Assembly (NCBI GenBank): GCA_001275005.1
Contig: JWZX01000957.1
Coordinates: forward strand, 1 to 19,172
Direction of reading: 5' to 3'
DNA length: 19,172 bases
Origin: Chrysochromulina tobinii
Taxonomy: Eukaryota > Haptophyta > Prymnesiales > Chrysochromulinaceae
Made by a program: the position numbers and the translations under genes. Below the pieces are notes generated by a model. It saw nothing but the letters and a program-made list of their open reading frames with translations, made no database searches and was not told where the DNA came from. Below, in pieces: positions 1 through 9,109 of the stretch (the stretch's first letter is position 1; each line of letters begins with the position of its first letter).

Positions 1-807
1 GCCCCGGGGTGTGTATGCCGCTCGAGTAGCGCGTCAGCGGGGCATGGGGATCCCCGGTGATCATGTAAATAGGGTGGAGACGTATCAGATACAGACACCT
101 CTCGCGGCGCGGCGAGGTTTCATTACTACATTTAACGAAGTCGTAACACGCTCATATTTTCTATAGATTCTTTGTACCCTTTTGCCTTTGGCTTTGCGGC
201 ACGTGGCGGCACGCGCGACGAGCACGGTACAACCGCACGCGTAATCAGAGAGTTACCTCCACCCGTCCTCGCTCCTCCGCTCACTCTCGGCCGCACCCCA
301 CGGACCCCGGATGGCATCTTGAACTTCCAACTTGATGCGCACCAGGGGTCGATGCACGTGATCGTGCGGGCTGCCGGGCGCACCAGAGAGAGAGACACTC
401 ACTCAGCCGTCCATGTAAACTTTTAAGTAATTGTAAAGTCACTCCGGTTTTAAAGTCATCAGCGATGCAAATAGCGAGATCGGTACGACGCGGCGGCCGA
501 ACGGACGCCGAACCAGGAAGAGTCTACCAGTCTCTGCAGCGAGTCGCACGTGAACCGCGCTGAAACCCCCGACGGGCCCTCTCTATACGATACACCGCCC
601 AGCGCCAACGTGAACGCGTCATCGTGACTCGCTCGATCACACGCCGACCGTGTCCCCGTGCCCAGCAATTATGCTGTGATTTGATCCCAGCCCCGTAGCC
701 GGGACGCCTGTCACAGTTCACCCAATACTCGCGGCATACACCGGAAGCGAGGCTTCCTCGCGCCAAGACAGAGGTCTACTCAGGCCAGTGTCAGGAACGT
801 CGGGCTC
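1..807. other. Intergenic left edge, no gene recognised
   Basis: I see no convincing gene here. The open frames are short, overlap on both strands and resemble no protein family. There is an AT-richer patch around 410-460. The right end is the 3' flank of the NDPK-like gene, whose TGA is at 808-810 on the minus strand. No tRNA, terminal repeat or tandem array was noticed. Confidence 0.5.
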
Positions 808-1483
808 TCAGGCGTAGATCTTGGCATCGACCGCCCTCGTGTAGTTGTTCATGTCTTCGTAGCCGAACCAGCGGGCAAGCTCCTCGGCGGCGCCTTCGGT
901 CGAGTCGGAGCCGTCGATGCAGTTGCGCCCGCGATCCGCGGCGTACACAGCGCGGACCTCGTCGACCATCGCCCGACCGGTCTTGATGACGTCCTTGCCC
1001 TCCCAGGCCATGGCGACGATCGGGCCGGAGGAGAAGTAGGCGCAGAGGCCGGGGTAGAAGGGCAGCTTAGCGAGGCCCGCGTAGTTGTTCTGGGCCTGCT
1101 CAAGCGTGGGCGTCAGCATCTTGAGGCCGACGAGCCTGAAAGAATGGGAGAATGACAGAGAATCAGCGTTGGTTTTTCATGAGCGTGGCTTCTCGAGTGC
1201 GTCATGCCACTCACTTGTATCCCTTGCTCTCAAACTTGGAGATGACGGCACCGACGACGCCACGCTCGACGCCGTCAGGCTTGACAAGGATGAGCGTGCG
1301 CTCACGTTTGGTTCCCGGCTCGCCAGCAAGAGCAGTGGCAGGAGCAGGCTCGCACTGCATGGGCGCGGCCGCGTAAGCGGCGAGCGAACTCACGGTGCCA
1401 ACGGCGGCGAAGGCGAGCGGCGAGCGGGCCACGGCACGCGCGACGGGCGCGGCCAGAGCACGGCGAAAGACCGAAGAGAACAT
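808..1483 (-). CDS. Nucleoside diphosphate kinase-like protein, catalytic His replaced by Asp
   Basis: Two exons (1483-1215 and 1135-808) splice to about 198 aa. The NDPK fold is clear: [15 protein letters not shown] at about 61-75, FESKGYKLVGLKML across the splice, [11 protein letters not shown] and VIKTGRAM, then [10 protein letters not shown] near 159-168. Known NDPKs move a phosphate between nucleotides through a phospho-His in N-x-x-H-G-S-D-S. Here that residue is Asp164 (codon GAC). About a dozen residues of the Kpn loop, between GRAM and the usual IRGDF, are also missing, although an Arg is kept ([13 protein letters not shown]). Residues 1-57 form an Arg- and Ala-rich extension with a hydrophobic stretch, suggesting mitochondrial or other organelle targeting (inference). 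The fold is secure. Classical kinase activity is doubtful: a regulatory or structural paralogue is possible, as is a sequence error at one base. NNRE lies upstream on the same strand. Confidence 0.85.
1136..1214 (-). other. Intron of the NDPK-like gene (79 nt)
   Basis: On the minus strand the donor reads ATACAA|GTGAGT and the acceptor TTTCAG|GCTCGTC. The intron is phase 2; AA joins G to give Lys. Splicing restores the family-typical junction GYKLVGLK. There is no flanking direct repeat. Confidence 0.9.
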
Positions 1484-1740
1484 CGAGTAAGAGCGGAGTC
1501 GGCGGAGTTGTCGGCGATGTGGCGCAGGCGTTTCATCAAAACATAGGTACCGGTACGAACATACAGGAAACAGTCGTCTATGGGACAGTCGTCGTCCTAG
1601 AGATTAAGATCTAGACAGACTTCGCCGCCTTTTATCAAAATCGATGGATGGCCGCCTGCTCATCGCTATCTCCAAATGCACCCCGAAGACGGCCGATCTC
1701 TTCATCCAACCCCGGAGATCAAACGAGTGCCCTCGCCCCG

Positions 1741-2559
1741 TCACTGCACGTGATCCCAGGCAGATGGGGGACAGCCGATGGGGATCACATCGATCGGCCC
1801 CGTCCACGCCTCAGCCCCCGGCTGATCAAAGCCCTTCTTGCGAGCCACGAACGTGACCGTGCGGCATGCCTTGACTGCCGCACCGAGGGGCAGCCCGCTG
1901 TCTGTGTCCATCCCCGACGGCAGGTCGACTGCTACGACGGGCTTCTCTGCTCCATTCAGTGCCTCGATGAAGGCGATGCCTTCGGGCCGTAAATGGGCGC
2001 TGAGGCCCGTGCCGTAAATGGCGTCGACCAGGAGCGATGCATCGCTCCACCCCGCCAACAGGGAAGCTAGGGCGGCACCGTCGGCAACATCCACAATCTC
2101 GGCCATGCGCGAACTCTCGAGCACGGAAAGGTTGATCCCAGCATCTGTCTCGCGCTTGCATGTTGAACGGTCGCCACAGTAAGCCACACGAGCCACATAT
2201 CCTCGAAGCACGAGATGCCTTGCGAGAACAAAGCCATCTCCACCATTGTTGCCTTTGCCAGTGATGATGCCGACGACGGCGCCAGGGCCCGCATCGCGCG
2301 CAGCTAGCTCATCGCAGACGACGTCGGTGAGACCCAGCGCAGCATTTTCCATGAGCACAACGCCTGGAAGACCCATCGCGATGGCCTTCTCGTCGACTTG
2401 GCGCACTTCCTCGCGGGAGAGAGAGCGAAGTGGCATCGCAAACCGTCCACTTTGTCCACTGCGAAGCACGCTGCCCATTACAGCCGCCGCCGATGCGAGC
2501 ACGGTAGCTCCGGCCGCCATCGCGAGGACGTGTGAATTTGAGTACTCATTTATAAACAT
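1741..2559 (-). CDS. NAXE: NAD(P)H-hydrate epimerase (YjeF N-terminal / AIBP family)
   Basis: The single ORF of 272 aa encodes the metabolite-repair enzyme that interconverts R and S forms of hydrated NAD(P)H, so that the S-specific dehydratase can restore the cofactor. Family motifs are in the expected order: SREEVRQVDEKAI at 48-60, ENAALGL at 71-77, the glycine-rich GKGNNGGDGF at 101-110, LLVDAIYGTGL with Asp179, VDLPSGMDTDSG at 211-222, and the C-terminal KKGFDQPGA and WTGPIDVIPIG. Length matches the single-domain eukaryotic form; no dehydratase domain is fused. The first 40 residues are hydrophobic and Ala-rich, suggesting mitochondrial or other targeting (inference). The start is uncertain. 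The first ATG lies inside a 22-bp direct repeat, and Met14, Met28 or Met42 are alternatives. The stop is 257 bp from the NDPK-like start on the same strand. Confidence 0.92.
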   Translation of the reverse strand: MFINEYSNSHVLAMAAGATVLASAAAVMGSVLRSGQSGRFAMPLRSLSREEVRQVDEKAIAMGLPGVVLMENAALGLTDVVCDELAARDAGPGAVVGIITGKGNNGGDGFVLARHLVLRGYVARVAYCGDRSTCKRETDAGINLSVLESSRMAEIVDVADGAALASLLAGWSDASLLVDAIYGTGLSAHLRPEGIAFIEALNGAEKPVVAVDLPSGMDTDSGLPLGAAVKACRTVTFVARKKGFDQPGAEAWTGPIDVIPIGCPPSAWDHVQ

Positions 2560-2674
2560 TGGCTGTGAATTTCTGGGTATTGGGGGTGTCCAGGGGTCCC
2601 CGAGCTAGTGTTCATCGCATCCGTACGCCGGTCCGGTGTCTTGGGTGTCGACTTATAAACATTGGCTGTGAATT
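2550..2674. repeat. 22-bp direct repeat overlapping the NNRE start
   Basis: The 22-mer beginning ttataaacattggctgtga occurs exactly at 2550-2571 and 2653-2674, a 103-bp period. Read on the minus strand it holds CCAAT followed by TTTATAA. The first copy contains the NNRE start codon. A shorter echo, attggctgt, recurs at 2661 and 2673. It may be a duplicated promoter segment or the footprint of a small insertion; I cannot tell which. Confidence 0.85.
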
Positions 2675-2913
2675 GGCTGTTGATTTTAACGATTTAGTTA
2701 ATTTACAAAAGCTGTTTTAGTATTGCGCAAGGCATGACGGTTGTGGGTTGACGCCTCCCGCCTGACCCTGAGCGGGCTGAGCCCCGCCGGCACCCGGGAG
2801 CAGCACACAGTGTGAGCACACGTGTCAAGCCTGGCTGGTGGCTCGTCGCTCGATTCCGCTCGAGACGCCGTCTGGCACCAGTGCGTGGCACGCGAGGACC
2901 GGACCGGACGCAT

Positions 2914-2937
2914 TGGCTCTAGCTCAGGTCAGGGGCC
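2914..2937 (+). repeat. Left terminal inverted repeat
   Basis: This 24-bp repeat begins tggctctagctcaggtcagg and is the exact reverse complement of 7982-8005. The outermost T belongs to the ATT duplication if a 3-bp TSD is correct. Confidence 0.92.
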
Positions 2938-2992
2938 TCAAGCTGGTGTGTAAACTGAGGTCTGGGCACAGTGGTCTGGGGGGAGCCGGGGT

Positions 2993-3034
2993 CTGGGGCG
3001 GGAGCCCCAGCGGGGTGCGGGGCAGCGCCCCGCA
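2993..3034. repeat. Two GC-rich hairpins near the left transposon end
   Basis: ctgggg at 2993-2998 pairs with ccccag at 3005-3010. An 8-bp perfect stem, tgcggggc at 3016-3023, pairs with 3027-3034 across a 3-nt loop. Such hairpins are common just inside transposon ends. They could bind transposase or act at the 3' end of the minus-strand transcript, whose stop is at 3122. Confidence 0.6.
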
Positions 3035-3121
3035 TTAGAGATTTTTTTGAATTTAGGTCTTCTTTCAGCGAAATTCTCTACTCAAAACTCATCCCGTCCA
3101 CTGTGGTATTTACATGTACAT

Positions 3122-3667
3122 CTAACGGCAGCACCAGTCCAAAATGAGACGCTCACTGCCTGTTGAGATCTCCCACAGCTGGTCTGGGGGCTCCGCACGC
3201 TGCTCCTGCACGAGCCGAACCATGCCCGTCAACGCTCCCTGCCAATGTTGGCGTGCTGCCCCGGCAGCAGCGCGAGGCTCCCCACGGCGCACAATGTTCA
3301 GCGGGACTCCACCTACGGGTGGCAGCAACATCATCTCGACTTTGTCTCCAATGGCACGCAGCTCAGTTGAATTGAAAGTGTACGTATGGCCTGTTAGTTG
3401 GCCACGAGCGTCACGGGCCCCAGCATCAACGGCCCACAACTTGAAGATGCGGCGCTCATCGCCCCCACTGACGTCCCGCTCAAACCATTCGACAGCAATC
3501 TGCAGATCGCCTACATCATAACGCTCCCGTCTGTCCACGCCTTCCACATAGTCAACTGCCTTGTACTCTTTCACAATGCAAAGAGCACGGCCGATCCAGT
3601 ACTGATCAGGGTCCTGCTCGCCGCGATTCTGCACCGCAACCCAAATCGGTTGGTTGCTCCTCGACAA
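3122..3667 (-). pseudogene. Transposase-like C-terminal tail (frame 3)
   Basis: The open stretch of 181 codons directly follows a bridging frame at about 3650-3785 (KRRALTAADAAG through LREQLKTHF). It reads NQPIWVAVQNRGEQDPDQYW, IGRALCIVKEY, then a beta-rich block (VEWFERDVSGGDERRIFKLW) that suggests a Tudor- or BAH-like small domain (inference), and ends TGSERLILDWCCR. The join near 3655 needs a third single-base shift. With the other two segments it completes one transposase of roughly 1,300 aa. The stop lies about 200 bp inside the left TIR, as expected for the 3' end of the element's gene. It is not recognised as an independent gene. Confidence 0.55.
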
Positions 3668-3744
3668 AATGCGTCTTCAACTGCTCACGCAGCTCTCGTG
3701 CCTTTGCTCGTGTTCGGTTTCGGCTGTTGGCAACGCCGGCGGCA

Positions 3745-6036
3745 TCAGCGGCGGTCAATGCTCGTCTCTTCCCAGGCAAGCGACTCCGACTCGCACTCCG
3801 AGCAGCAATAGTTTGAGTCCATCGTACCCTCGCCTGGCGCCGAGGCGTGCATGCATGACGTGCACCAACAAGCAAACTTGCGCTGCAGGATAACGCCCTC
3901 ACGAACACCCATGAAGAGGAACGTCTTCTTCATGCCCGGCATCTTGTCGTACTCGTGGTCTGGCTTAGGCCTGATGATGTCGTTCGTTGGGGTGTAGAGC
4001 ACGATGACCTGATTGATGGTCTTGCCCTGATGGGACTCGATGAACGCATCGGTATCGAATCTCATCTTCAAATGGGTGGCCACGTCCTCGGGCGACAGAA
4101 TGGTACCCTTCTCGAGCAGGATGGTCTTCATTCCCGGTCGATGGTCCGTGATGTCCTCGCGCACTGTCCGCTTGAGCCATGCGCCGATGCCATCCCACAC
4201 GCCCTTGCCGTGCCCGGGAGGGCCAAATTCCCAGAAGACACGAAAGCTGAGAGGGGCACCCGCATTGTGACCGTCGCCGACTACTAAGCCGCTAGCCCAC
4301 GACGCGAGGCGCTCACGCAGCTTCGAGAAGAAGTGCATCGTCTTGCTTGACTTGAAGTGGCTGGGGGCGTTATCCGAGTGCATGTGCCACGCAAAGAATT
4401 TCTCCTTGCCCGTCTTCACGTAGTGCTCCTCCAGGTAGGCAAACGTCTTCTCGAGAAAGGTCTGAGCAGCGTGCGAGTCGTGCGTCTTGTCATCCGAAAC
4501 GTGGGCAAAGACTTTGGTCTGCAGCTTGCGGTGGCGAAGGTAGCGGCGCTCAATGAACTCAAGCTCAGGCTCGCTGTCCCCATGAAGCCCGTGGCGACAG
4601 ACGCCGTATTTCATTTGCTCCGGATCGGTCGCTGCAGCAACATCAGCAGCTGAGGGCAGCGCGACAACCTGCGCCCAATACGATCCCTTTGCAGGCTCAG
4701 TCGCACCTGGCGCTGACGCGATTGCCGGCTCCACAGTGACTGCAGCGTGAAGGGGAAGGTCGCCACTGCGTTTGACCCATGCATCCGTCTCGAGCCACGA
4801 CACCACCTGAACAAAGAGAGTGAAGCTCATCGGCGACCAATGATCCGATTGGACAGAAACGCCTCCCGGGGGTGGGATGGTTCCATCCATCGCAAAGTCG
4901 ACGTCAGACTGGACCCATCCCGGCCCACGGTTGCGCTCAAACTGCGCCGCCATGTCCTTTTGCCGCATGATAGTGAAGCGATGATGTGGGAACTTGCGCA
5001 TCGCTGACGCCTCGAAGTCGTCGAGAAATTCAACAACTGTGCCGCGTCGCTGCTCGTAGCTGGGCTGACTCGGCTCGCCCGCCTGCCCGTTTTTCGACGA
5101 GCGGATACGCAGCCACTTGAACTCGGCCTGGAACTCGATCGGTGCGCTCGCCTTGATATTGCCTTGACCATCGATCACATGCTTGCGAAGGCCCTTGGAC
5201 CAGAGCTTGTCAAAGCCGCAGCGCGCGCACTTGCCGTTGATGCAGTCTTCAGAGCCGGCGCCGTCGAGTGCCCCTTTACAGAGAGCAAACTTGACCATCT
5301 CGGACTTTGACTGCAGTGCGCAAAATTCGAGCAGCTTCGTCAGCCCTGCCTTGCCTTCCCACTCGTGCACGTCTGAGTCGTCCTCATCCCCATCAGCAAG
5401 GGCGTCAGCGTCGGCGGTGGGCGAGTTGAGCAACGGGCCAAAGTGCTTCTCGAGGGAGTGGTGGACGGTCATGTAGTTCTTGAAGTTCGTGCAGTGCTTG
5501 CACTCGCACGTGCGCTCCTTGGTGCGCCGCACGTACCACGGCCGCAGCCTCTTGAAGAGGGAGAAGGAGATGCGGTGGCTCGAGTAGCGCAGCAGGTAGA
5601 GCGAGTACAGCGCGGCATACTTCGAGTAGATGTACAGCGCCTGCGCACACTCGTACATCCCAATCCCAACGCGCCGGCGCACGCGATCGCGCTGCGACGG
5701 GCTACGAGCGCCCTCGGCATTGAACAGCTCCTCGACCATCGGACGCGCCTTCTCGGCCTTCTCATCTTTGCGCGTCTCACGAGCGGCTGGGCGCAGCGAC
5801 GCAGGCGCCCGCTCAAGGCGGGCGCTATCCTTGGGGAATGCTGTCGACGTGCGCTGAAGCCCCGGCGCTACCTGCCACTCACCGCGTGCCTTGTAGATGC
5901 ACGTGTACGAGCGTGTCAGCTTGACACCCGACACATTGAACTCGAGCACGTATCCGCCTCGTAGTCGATTTCGAGAACGGTACACGGCCGCCCACGCGAC
6001 GTGGCCGCATCGCCTGGCTTGAGGGGCCCGTGGCAT
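3745..6036 (-). pseudogene. DDE-like transposase core (frame 2)
   Basis: The open frame of 763 codons probably carries the catalytic core; its first 25 or so codons overlap frame 1 and are unlikely to be used. Visible features, numbered in this frame, are Cys clusters at 177-182 (CECKHC) and 265-274 (CINGKCARCG); SDVDFAMDG at 377-385 as candidate first acidic residue; HSDNAPSHFKSS at 553-564, with Asp555 as second; FWEFGPPGHGKGVWDG at 601-616, with Glu603 as candidate third; and Cys pairs CWCTSC and CCSEC near 723-748. Asp, then SDN-x-x-S-HFKS, then HGKG-x-x-DG-x-G is the layout expected of a DDE/D transposase. I cannot place it in a named superfamily. The frame ends at ETSIDRR. The next frame continues with RLPGKRRALTAADAAG, so a second indel lies near 3780. 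Confidence 0.65.
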
Positions 6037-6725
6037 TCAAGCGTGTCATCAAAGGCGGCGCGTCGAGTGATGGCCTGCTGCAGCACGCGTGGCCTCTTCT
6101 CGTGCGTCGCCTTGACGTAGCGCGAGCCTCGCTGCACACCGAGCCGATCAGCCACACTCTTGATCATACCGTCCTGATCACCTTTCTCCTTCCGTTCAGG
6201 GGCAACCGCGCCGAGGATAACGTGCAAGTCGATGCGCATGGCCTCGGTCAAGCAGCGCTTGTAAACGTTAATGGCCGCTCGAAGGCGGTCGACGATGTAG
6301 CCATCGACCTTCGCCTTCTCAATCTCCTCTGCCGAGTGCTTGAGGTTGAGGTGCTCTGCCACCTCATCCACAACGCCAAACTCGACGGCCATCTCCGCCA
6401 GCATGAGAGCAATTCGGTACTTTGACCCCTGCGCCCAATCCTGCAAGCAGCCAATCAGCCCACGCCTCCTGTGATGCCTCCAGCCGCGTTTCTCGTCGCC
6501 GCGAGGGGGTCGCGTTTTGTCTGTATTGCGCTCGTCGATCTTCACGGCGCGCCTCTTCTCCAACTCCGTCTCGTGCTTGCGCCAGCGAGAGAGCGGCCAA
6601 TCGCGCCAGTTCTCATCATTATCGGCGTCTTCGGCGCCCTCGGCGTCGGCGGCGCCCTCGGCCGCGGCGCCCTCGGCGGCGGCGCCCTCGGCGGCGGCGC
6701 CCTCAGCACGTACATTGCCCTCGGC

Positions 6726-6756
<31 letters not shown>

Positions 6757-7808
6757 CGTACATTGTCTGCGGGGGCGCCCTCGGCTGCGGTCGCCCCCGC
6801 AAATGCCGTCTTCTGCTTTTTGTGCGACTTGAGCTTGATTTGCGCAGCTTCCGCTCTGATCTTTGATTGTTGAGCCATGGCTTTGGCAGCGTCGAGCGCG
6901 GACTTCGCTTCCTGGTGCGCAAGCTGGGCCTTTTTCTCACCCTCGTGTGCATTGTCGACGGCCCTGCGAGCATCTTCAACAGCTTTAGCATCGATTGCGG
7001 CCTGGCGCACAAGGGCTTGCTGCCGCGCTGCAGCCGCCTTCATGCGATCAAATGCCGTTGCTGCCTCCACCGCCTCTGCTGGCGCTGCCTCTGGCATCTC
7101 TGTGTCGCCACTGAGCTGCTTTGCTCGCCGCTCGGCCACGCGCTCGACGGCCTTGTGGTGGTGCACATGGTCCTCACACATATGCTCCTCCATGATCTTC
7201 ATGCGCAGCCCACGCAGCGCCTCGAGGTGCGTGGGCTTCAGTCCGGTCTCATCGCAGTTGACCTTCACACGCTTGAGTTGACCACTCGCCCAACAGCACC
7301 CTACAAGGGCCTGAACCTTGTTGAGATTCGTGACGACATCGTGGTAGAAAAACGAGACCGCGCCGATGACGACGGGCAGCGCCTCGATGAGCCGCTTCTC
7401 CTCTTCGACCTGCTGAAGCCAAATCGATGCTTCCTCATCGATCAACTCGTCGACGTCGTTCAGCTCCTGCTCCGCTGGCATCTGCTCCATGAAGCGAATG
7501 ACTTCGTCGGCCTCGCCGCCGTATAAAAACGGCACGCCCAGCGCCAGGATGAAGATCAATGTCATCATGGAGAACGACCCTCCAAGTGTCTCAGCAGAGA
7601 CCAAATGACCCACCAAGCCTTGTATCCTTAAGCTGCTTCCATTCATGTCCTCAACATCGGCAACTAAGCCAGTCGATCTCGATCGGGCTGCCGATGATGT
7701 GCGTGGACCTCTGGTGCCATCTCCGCGCGTTCGCGTGCCTTTATGCCCTCGCATGACCCTGAGACGAGGTGCTGAGACGCGACGTCCATGCTTTCCTCCA
7801 CTGCGCAC
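5916..7808 (-). pseudogene. Transposase-like coding unit, N-terminal part (frame 1)
   Basis: This is an open frame of up to 630 codons. In order it shows a basic leader; a hydrophobic stretch (MMTLIFILALGVPFLY, about 80-95); an acidic helical region; a charged, Ala-rich probable coiled coil at roughly 250-340; a low-complexity EGAAA tract; and a basic region leading into a conserved-looking block (GMIKSVADRLG, RGSRYVKATHEKRP). The frame ends soon after GRPCTVLEIDYEAD. The next frame then opens with YVLEFNVSGVKLTR, which reads as a direct continuation, so a single-base indel near 5950 most likely splits one gene. The start is uncertain because several Met codons are available. I do not recognise this part as a named domain. 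A -1 programmed frameshift is less likely, since no slippery heptamer is visible. Confidence 0.6.
6640..6790 (-). repeat. In-frame EGAAA tandem repeat with a 48-bp higher-order unit
   Basis: On the minus strand, 15-nt units coding EGAAA repeat many times. A longer 48-bp unit coding NVRAEGAAAEGAAAEG recurs: cctcagcacgtacattg lies at 6701-6717 and 6749-6765. All periods are multiples of three, so the reading frame survives. It is probably an expandable linker between the coiled coil and the basic region. Confidence 0.8.
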
Positions 7809-7981
7809 GGGAGTCTGACCTGATCACCTGAATGACGAAAACAATTAACTCGGGGGTTTGCAGCCCTTCGCCAGATCTTTGCAGCCCTTCGTTCTACGCG
7901 CGACGGCGATTCCAACGGTACAATCGCGGTCCCCTAACTCCCAGGGGTTCTCAGATTACACACTCGCCACTAGTGGCTGGC

Positions 7982-8005
7982 GGCCCCTGACCTGAGCTAG
8001 AGCCA
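7982..8005 (-). repeat. Right terminal inverted repeat
   Basis: Exact reverse complement of 2914-2937. It is followed by ATT at 8005-8007, matching the ATT before the left end. A 13/14 inverted subterminal match lies just inside, at 7950-7963. Confidence 0.92.
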
Positions 8006-8135
8006 TTCCCGAGCCGACTCCGACTCTACACCGCTACACATGCATAGGCCAACGCCTCGGCCACGCGCCGTACAGCCACTGCGTGCGCGCGCCGTCAGCC
8101 GATGAGCGTTCAGCGTTACCGACACTTTGAGCTTC

Positions 8136-8195
8136 GATCAGTACTCAATCAGTACCAAGCCGAGATCAGTACACCATGTGTTCAGCGATCAGTAC
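8136..8195. repeat. Four GATCAGTAC-type repeats
   Basis: gatcagtac occurs at 8136-8144, 8164-8172 and 8187-8195, with one variant, aatcagtac, at 8147-8155. Spacings are 11, 17 and 23 nt, so this is a cluster and not a tandem array. It lies between the transposon right end and the 3' end of SPC25. The rest of 8006-8314 holds no gene that I can see. Confidence 0.7.
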
Positions 8196-8314
8196 ACCGA
8201 AGCCTGCGCCGCCCCCGCCTGATGCAAAGTCGTCGTTTCCCACATGCTCTCACGGGGACGTATCACTGCACAACGACCCGAAACGGCGCGCCTCAGCCTG
8301 CGGATCACTACGCC

Positions 8315-9109
8315 TCAGCCTGTGATAAGCTTTTGGAAGCCCTTGCGCACGGCGCGTACGAATGCCGAGAAGTCGTTGCTCGCGTTCAGCGTGTGGACGA
8401 GCCCGGGTAGCTCGGTCAGCGTCGGTTCGCAAGACTGGACGACGTAGTGATCGCCCACCGTCACACACACCTCGAGGCAGAAGGCGCGCTCTGGGTCGGT
8501 AGGGTCGATGCACGTGAAGGTGAGGCGCAGTCGATCGTCGCCGACCTTGTCGAAGGCCAGACCGAGGCGGGCCTTGTACAGCGAGATGCCGCGGTCGAGC
8601 TCGCCAAGCTTATGCTCCATCCCTCGCTGTGCCTGCTCCAAGATCGCCTCCGACCTCGTGACGAGCGCACGCGACTGCGTGAGCTGCTGCTCGAGGCGCT
8701 GCGACTCAGGCGGCAGCACTTGCTCCTGCGCGTGCAGCTTGTCCAGATCGGCCTTGAGCGCCTCGACCTGCGCCCGCTCGTGGCGCCCCTGCTGCTGCAC
8801 CACCTCCTCTTCCGCCGAGATCGCCTTCTGCTTCTCGCGCAGCTCCTCAACGTTCTCTGCGAGGCAAAGCAGCAACAGTGGGGGCCGCGCTCAATAGGGA
8901 TGGAGCGCATCGAGGCCAGCTCCCGGGCAGCGGGCAGCACAGCTGCGAATCCACGACGCGCGGCACGTACCCTTGTCCGCCTGCAGCTGCGCCTTTGCGA
9001 TGGTCGTGACCCTGTCGACCACAGCAATCTGCTCGGTCACGTACTCCGAGAGCTGCTTGGAGATCTTCTCGACCTCGCCACGCAGCTCATCGTTCTGGCG
9101 GCTGATCAT
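8315..9109 (-). CDS. SPC25: Kinetochore protein SPC25 (NDC80 complex subunit)
   Basis: Two exons (9109-8971 and 8856-8315) splice to 226 aa, close to the 224 aa of human SPC25. SPC25 pairs with SPC24 to anchor the NDC80 complex to the inner kinetochore during chromosome segregation. Residues 1 to about 140 are a long charged coiled coil (SRQNDELRGEVEKISKQL onward). The C-terminal globular RWD-type domain begins at KARLGLAFDKV and carries family-typical blocks: LRLTFTCIDPTDPERAF, VQSCEP, LPGLVHTLNASNDFSAFVR and the ending VRKGFQKL. The ATG at 9109 is the first in frame after an in-frame stop. A 29-codon uORF ends 2 nt before it. The leader and first 16 codons are duplicated at 10331-10475. The transposon ends about 310 bp past the stop. 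Confidence 0.9.
8857..8970 (-). other. Intron of SPC25 (114 nt)
   Basis: On the minus strand the donor reads GACAAGG|GTACGT and the acceptor CCTCGCAG|AGAACG. The intron is phase 1; G joins AG to give Glu. Splicing yields QADKENVEELREK, a continuous coiled coil. No direct repeat flanks it. Confidence 0.88.

Larger units (their letters stand above)
2915..8004 (-). mobile_element. DNA transposon, 5.1 kb, with TIRs and transposase-like coding unit
   Basis: The element is bounded by perfect 24-bp inverted repeats at 2914-2937 and 7982-8005. A second inverted pair, gtgtgtaaactgag at 2946-2959 against 7950-7963, matches at 13 of 14 positions. ATT at 2912-2914 and at 8005-8007 may be a 3-bp target duplication. 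GC-rich hairpins lie just inside the left end. The interior is a long minus-strand coding unit with zinc-binding clusters and acidic motifs of a DDE-like transposase. It sits between the NNRE promoter side and the 3' end of SPC25, so it interrupts no recognised gene. Superfamily is unassigned: TIR sequence and TSD length do not clearly fit CACTA, Harbinger, hAT or Mutator. Confidence 0.85.

Noticed and set aside
172-426. 84-codon plus-strand frame near the left edge
   Set aside because: No recognised motif, overlapped by an equally long frame on the other strand, and no supporting start or splice context.
1136-1214. Introner signature at the NDPK-like, SPC25 and chimeric-gene introns
   Set aside because: The sequences before the donors and at the intron 3' ends do not match one another at these three introns; only the glycosyltransferase intron shows the repeat.
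5916-5960. Programmed -1 ribosomal frameshift joining the two transposase frames
   Set aside because: No X-XXY-YYZ slippery heptamer or clear downstream structure is visible, and two further shifts occur in the same gene; indels are simpler.
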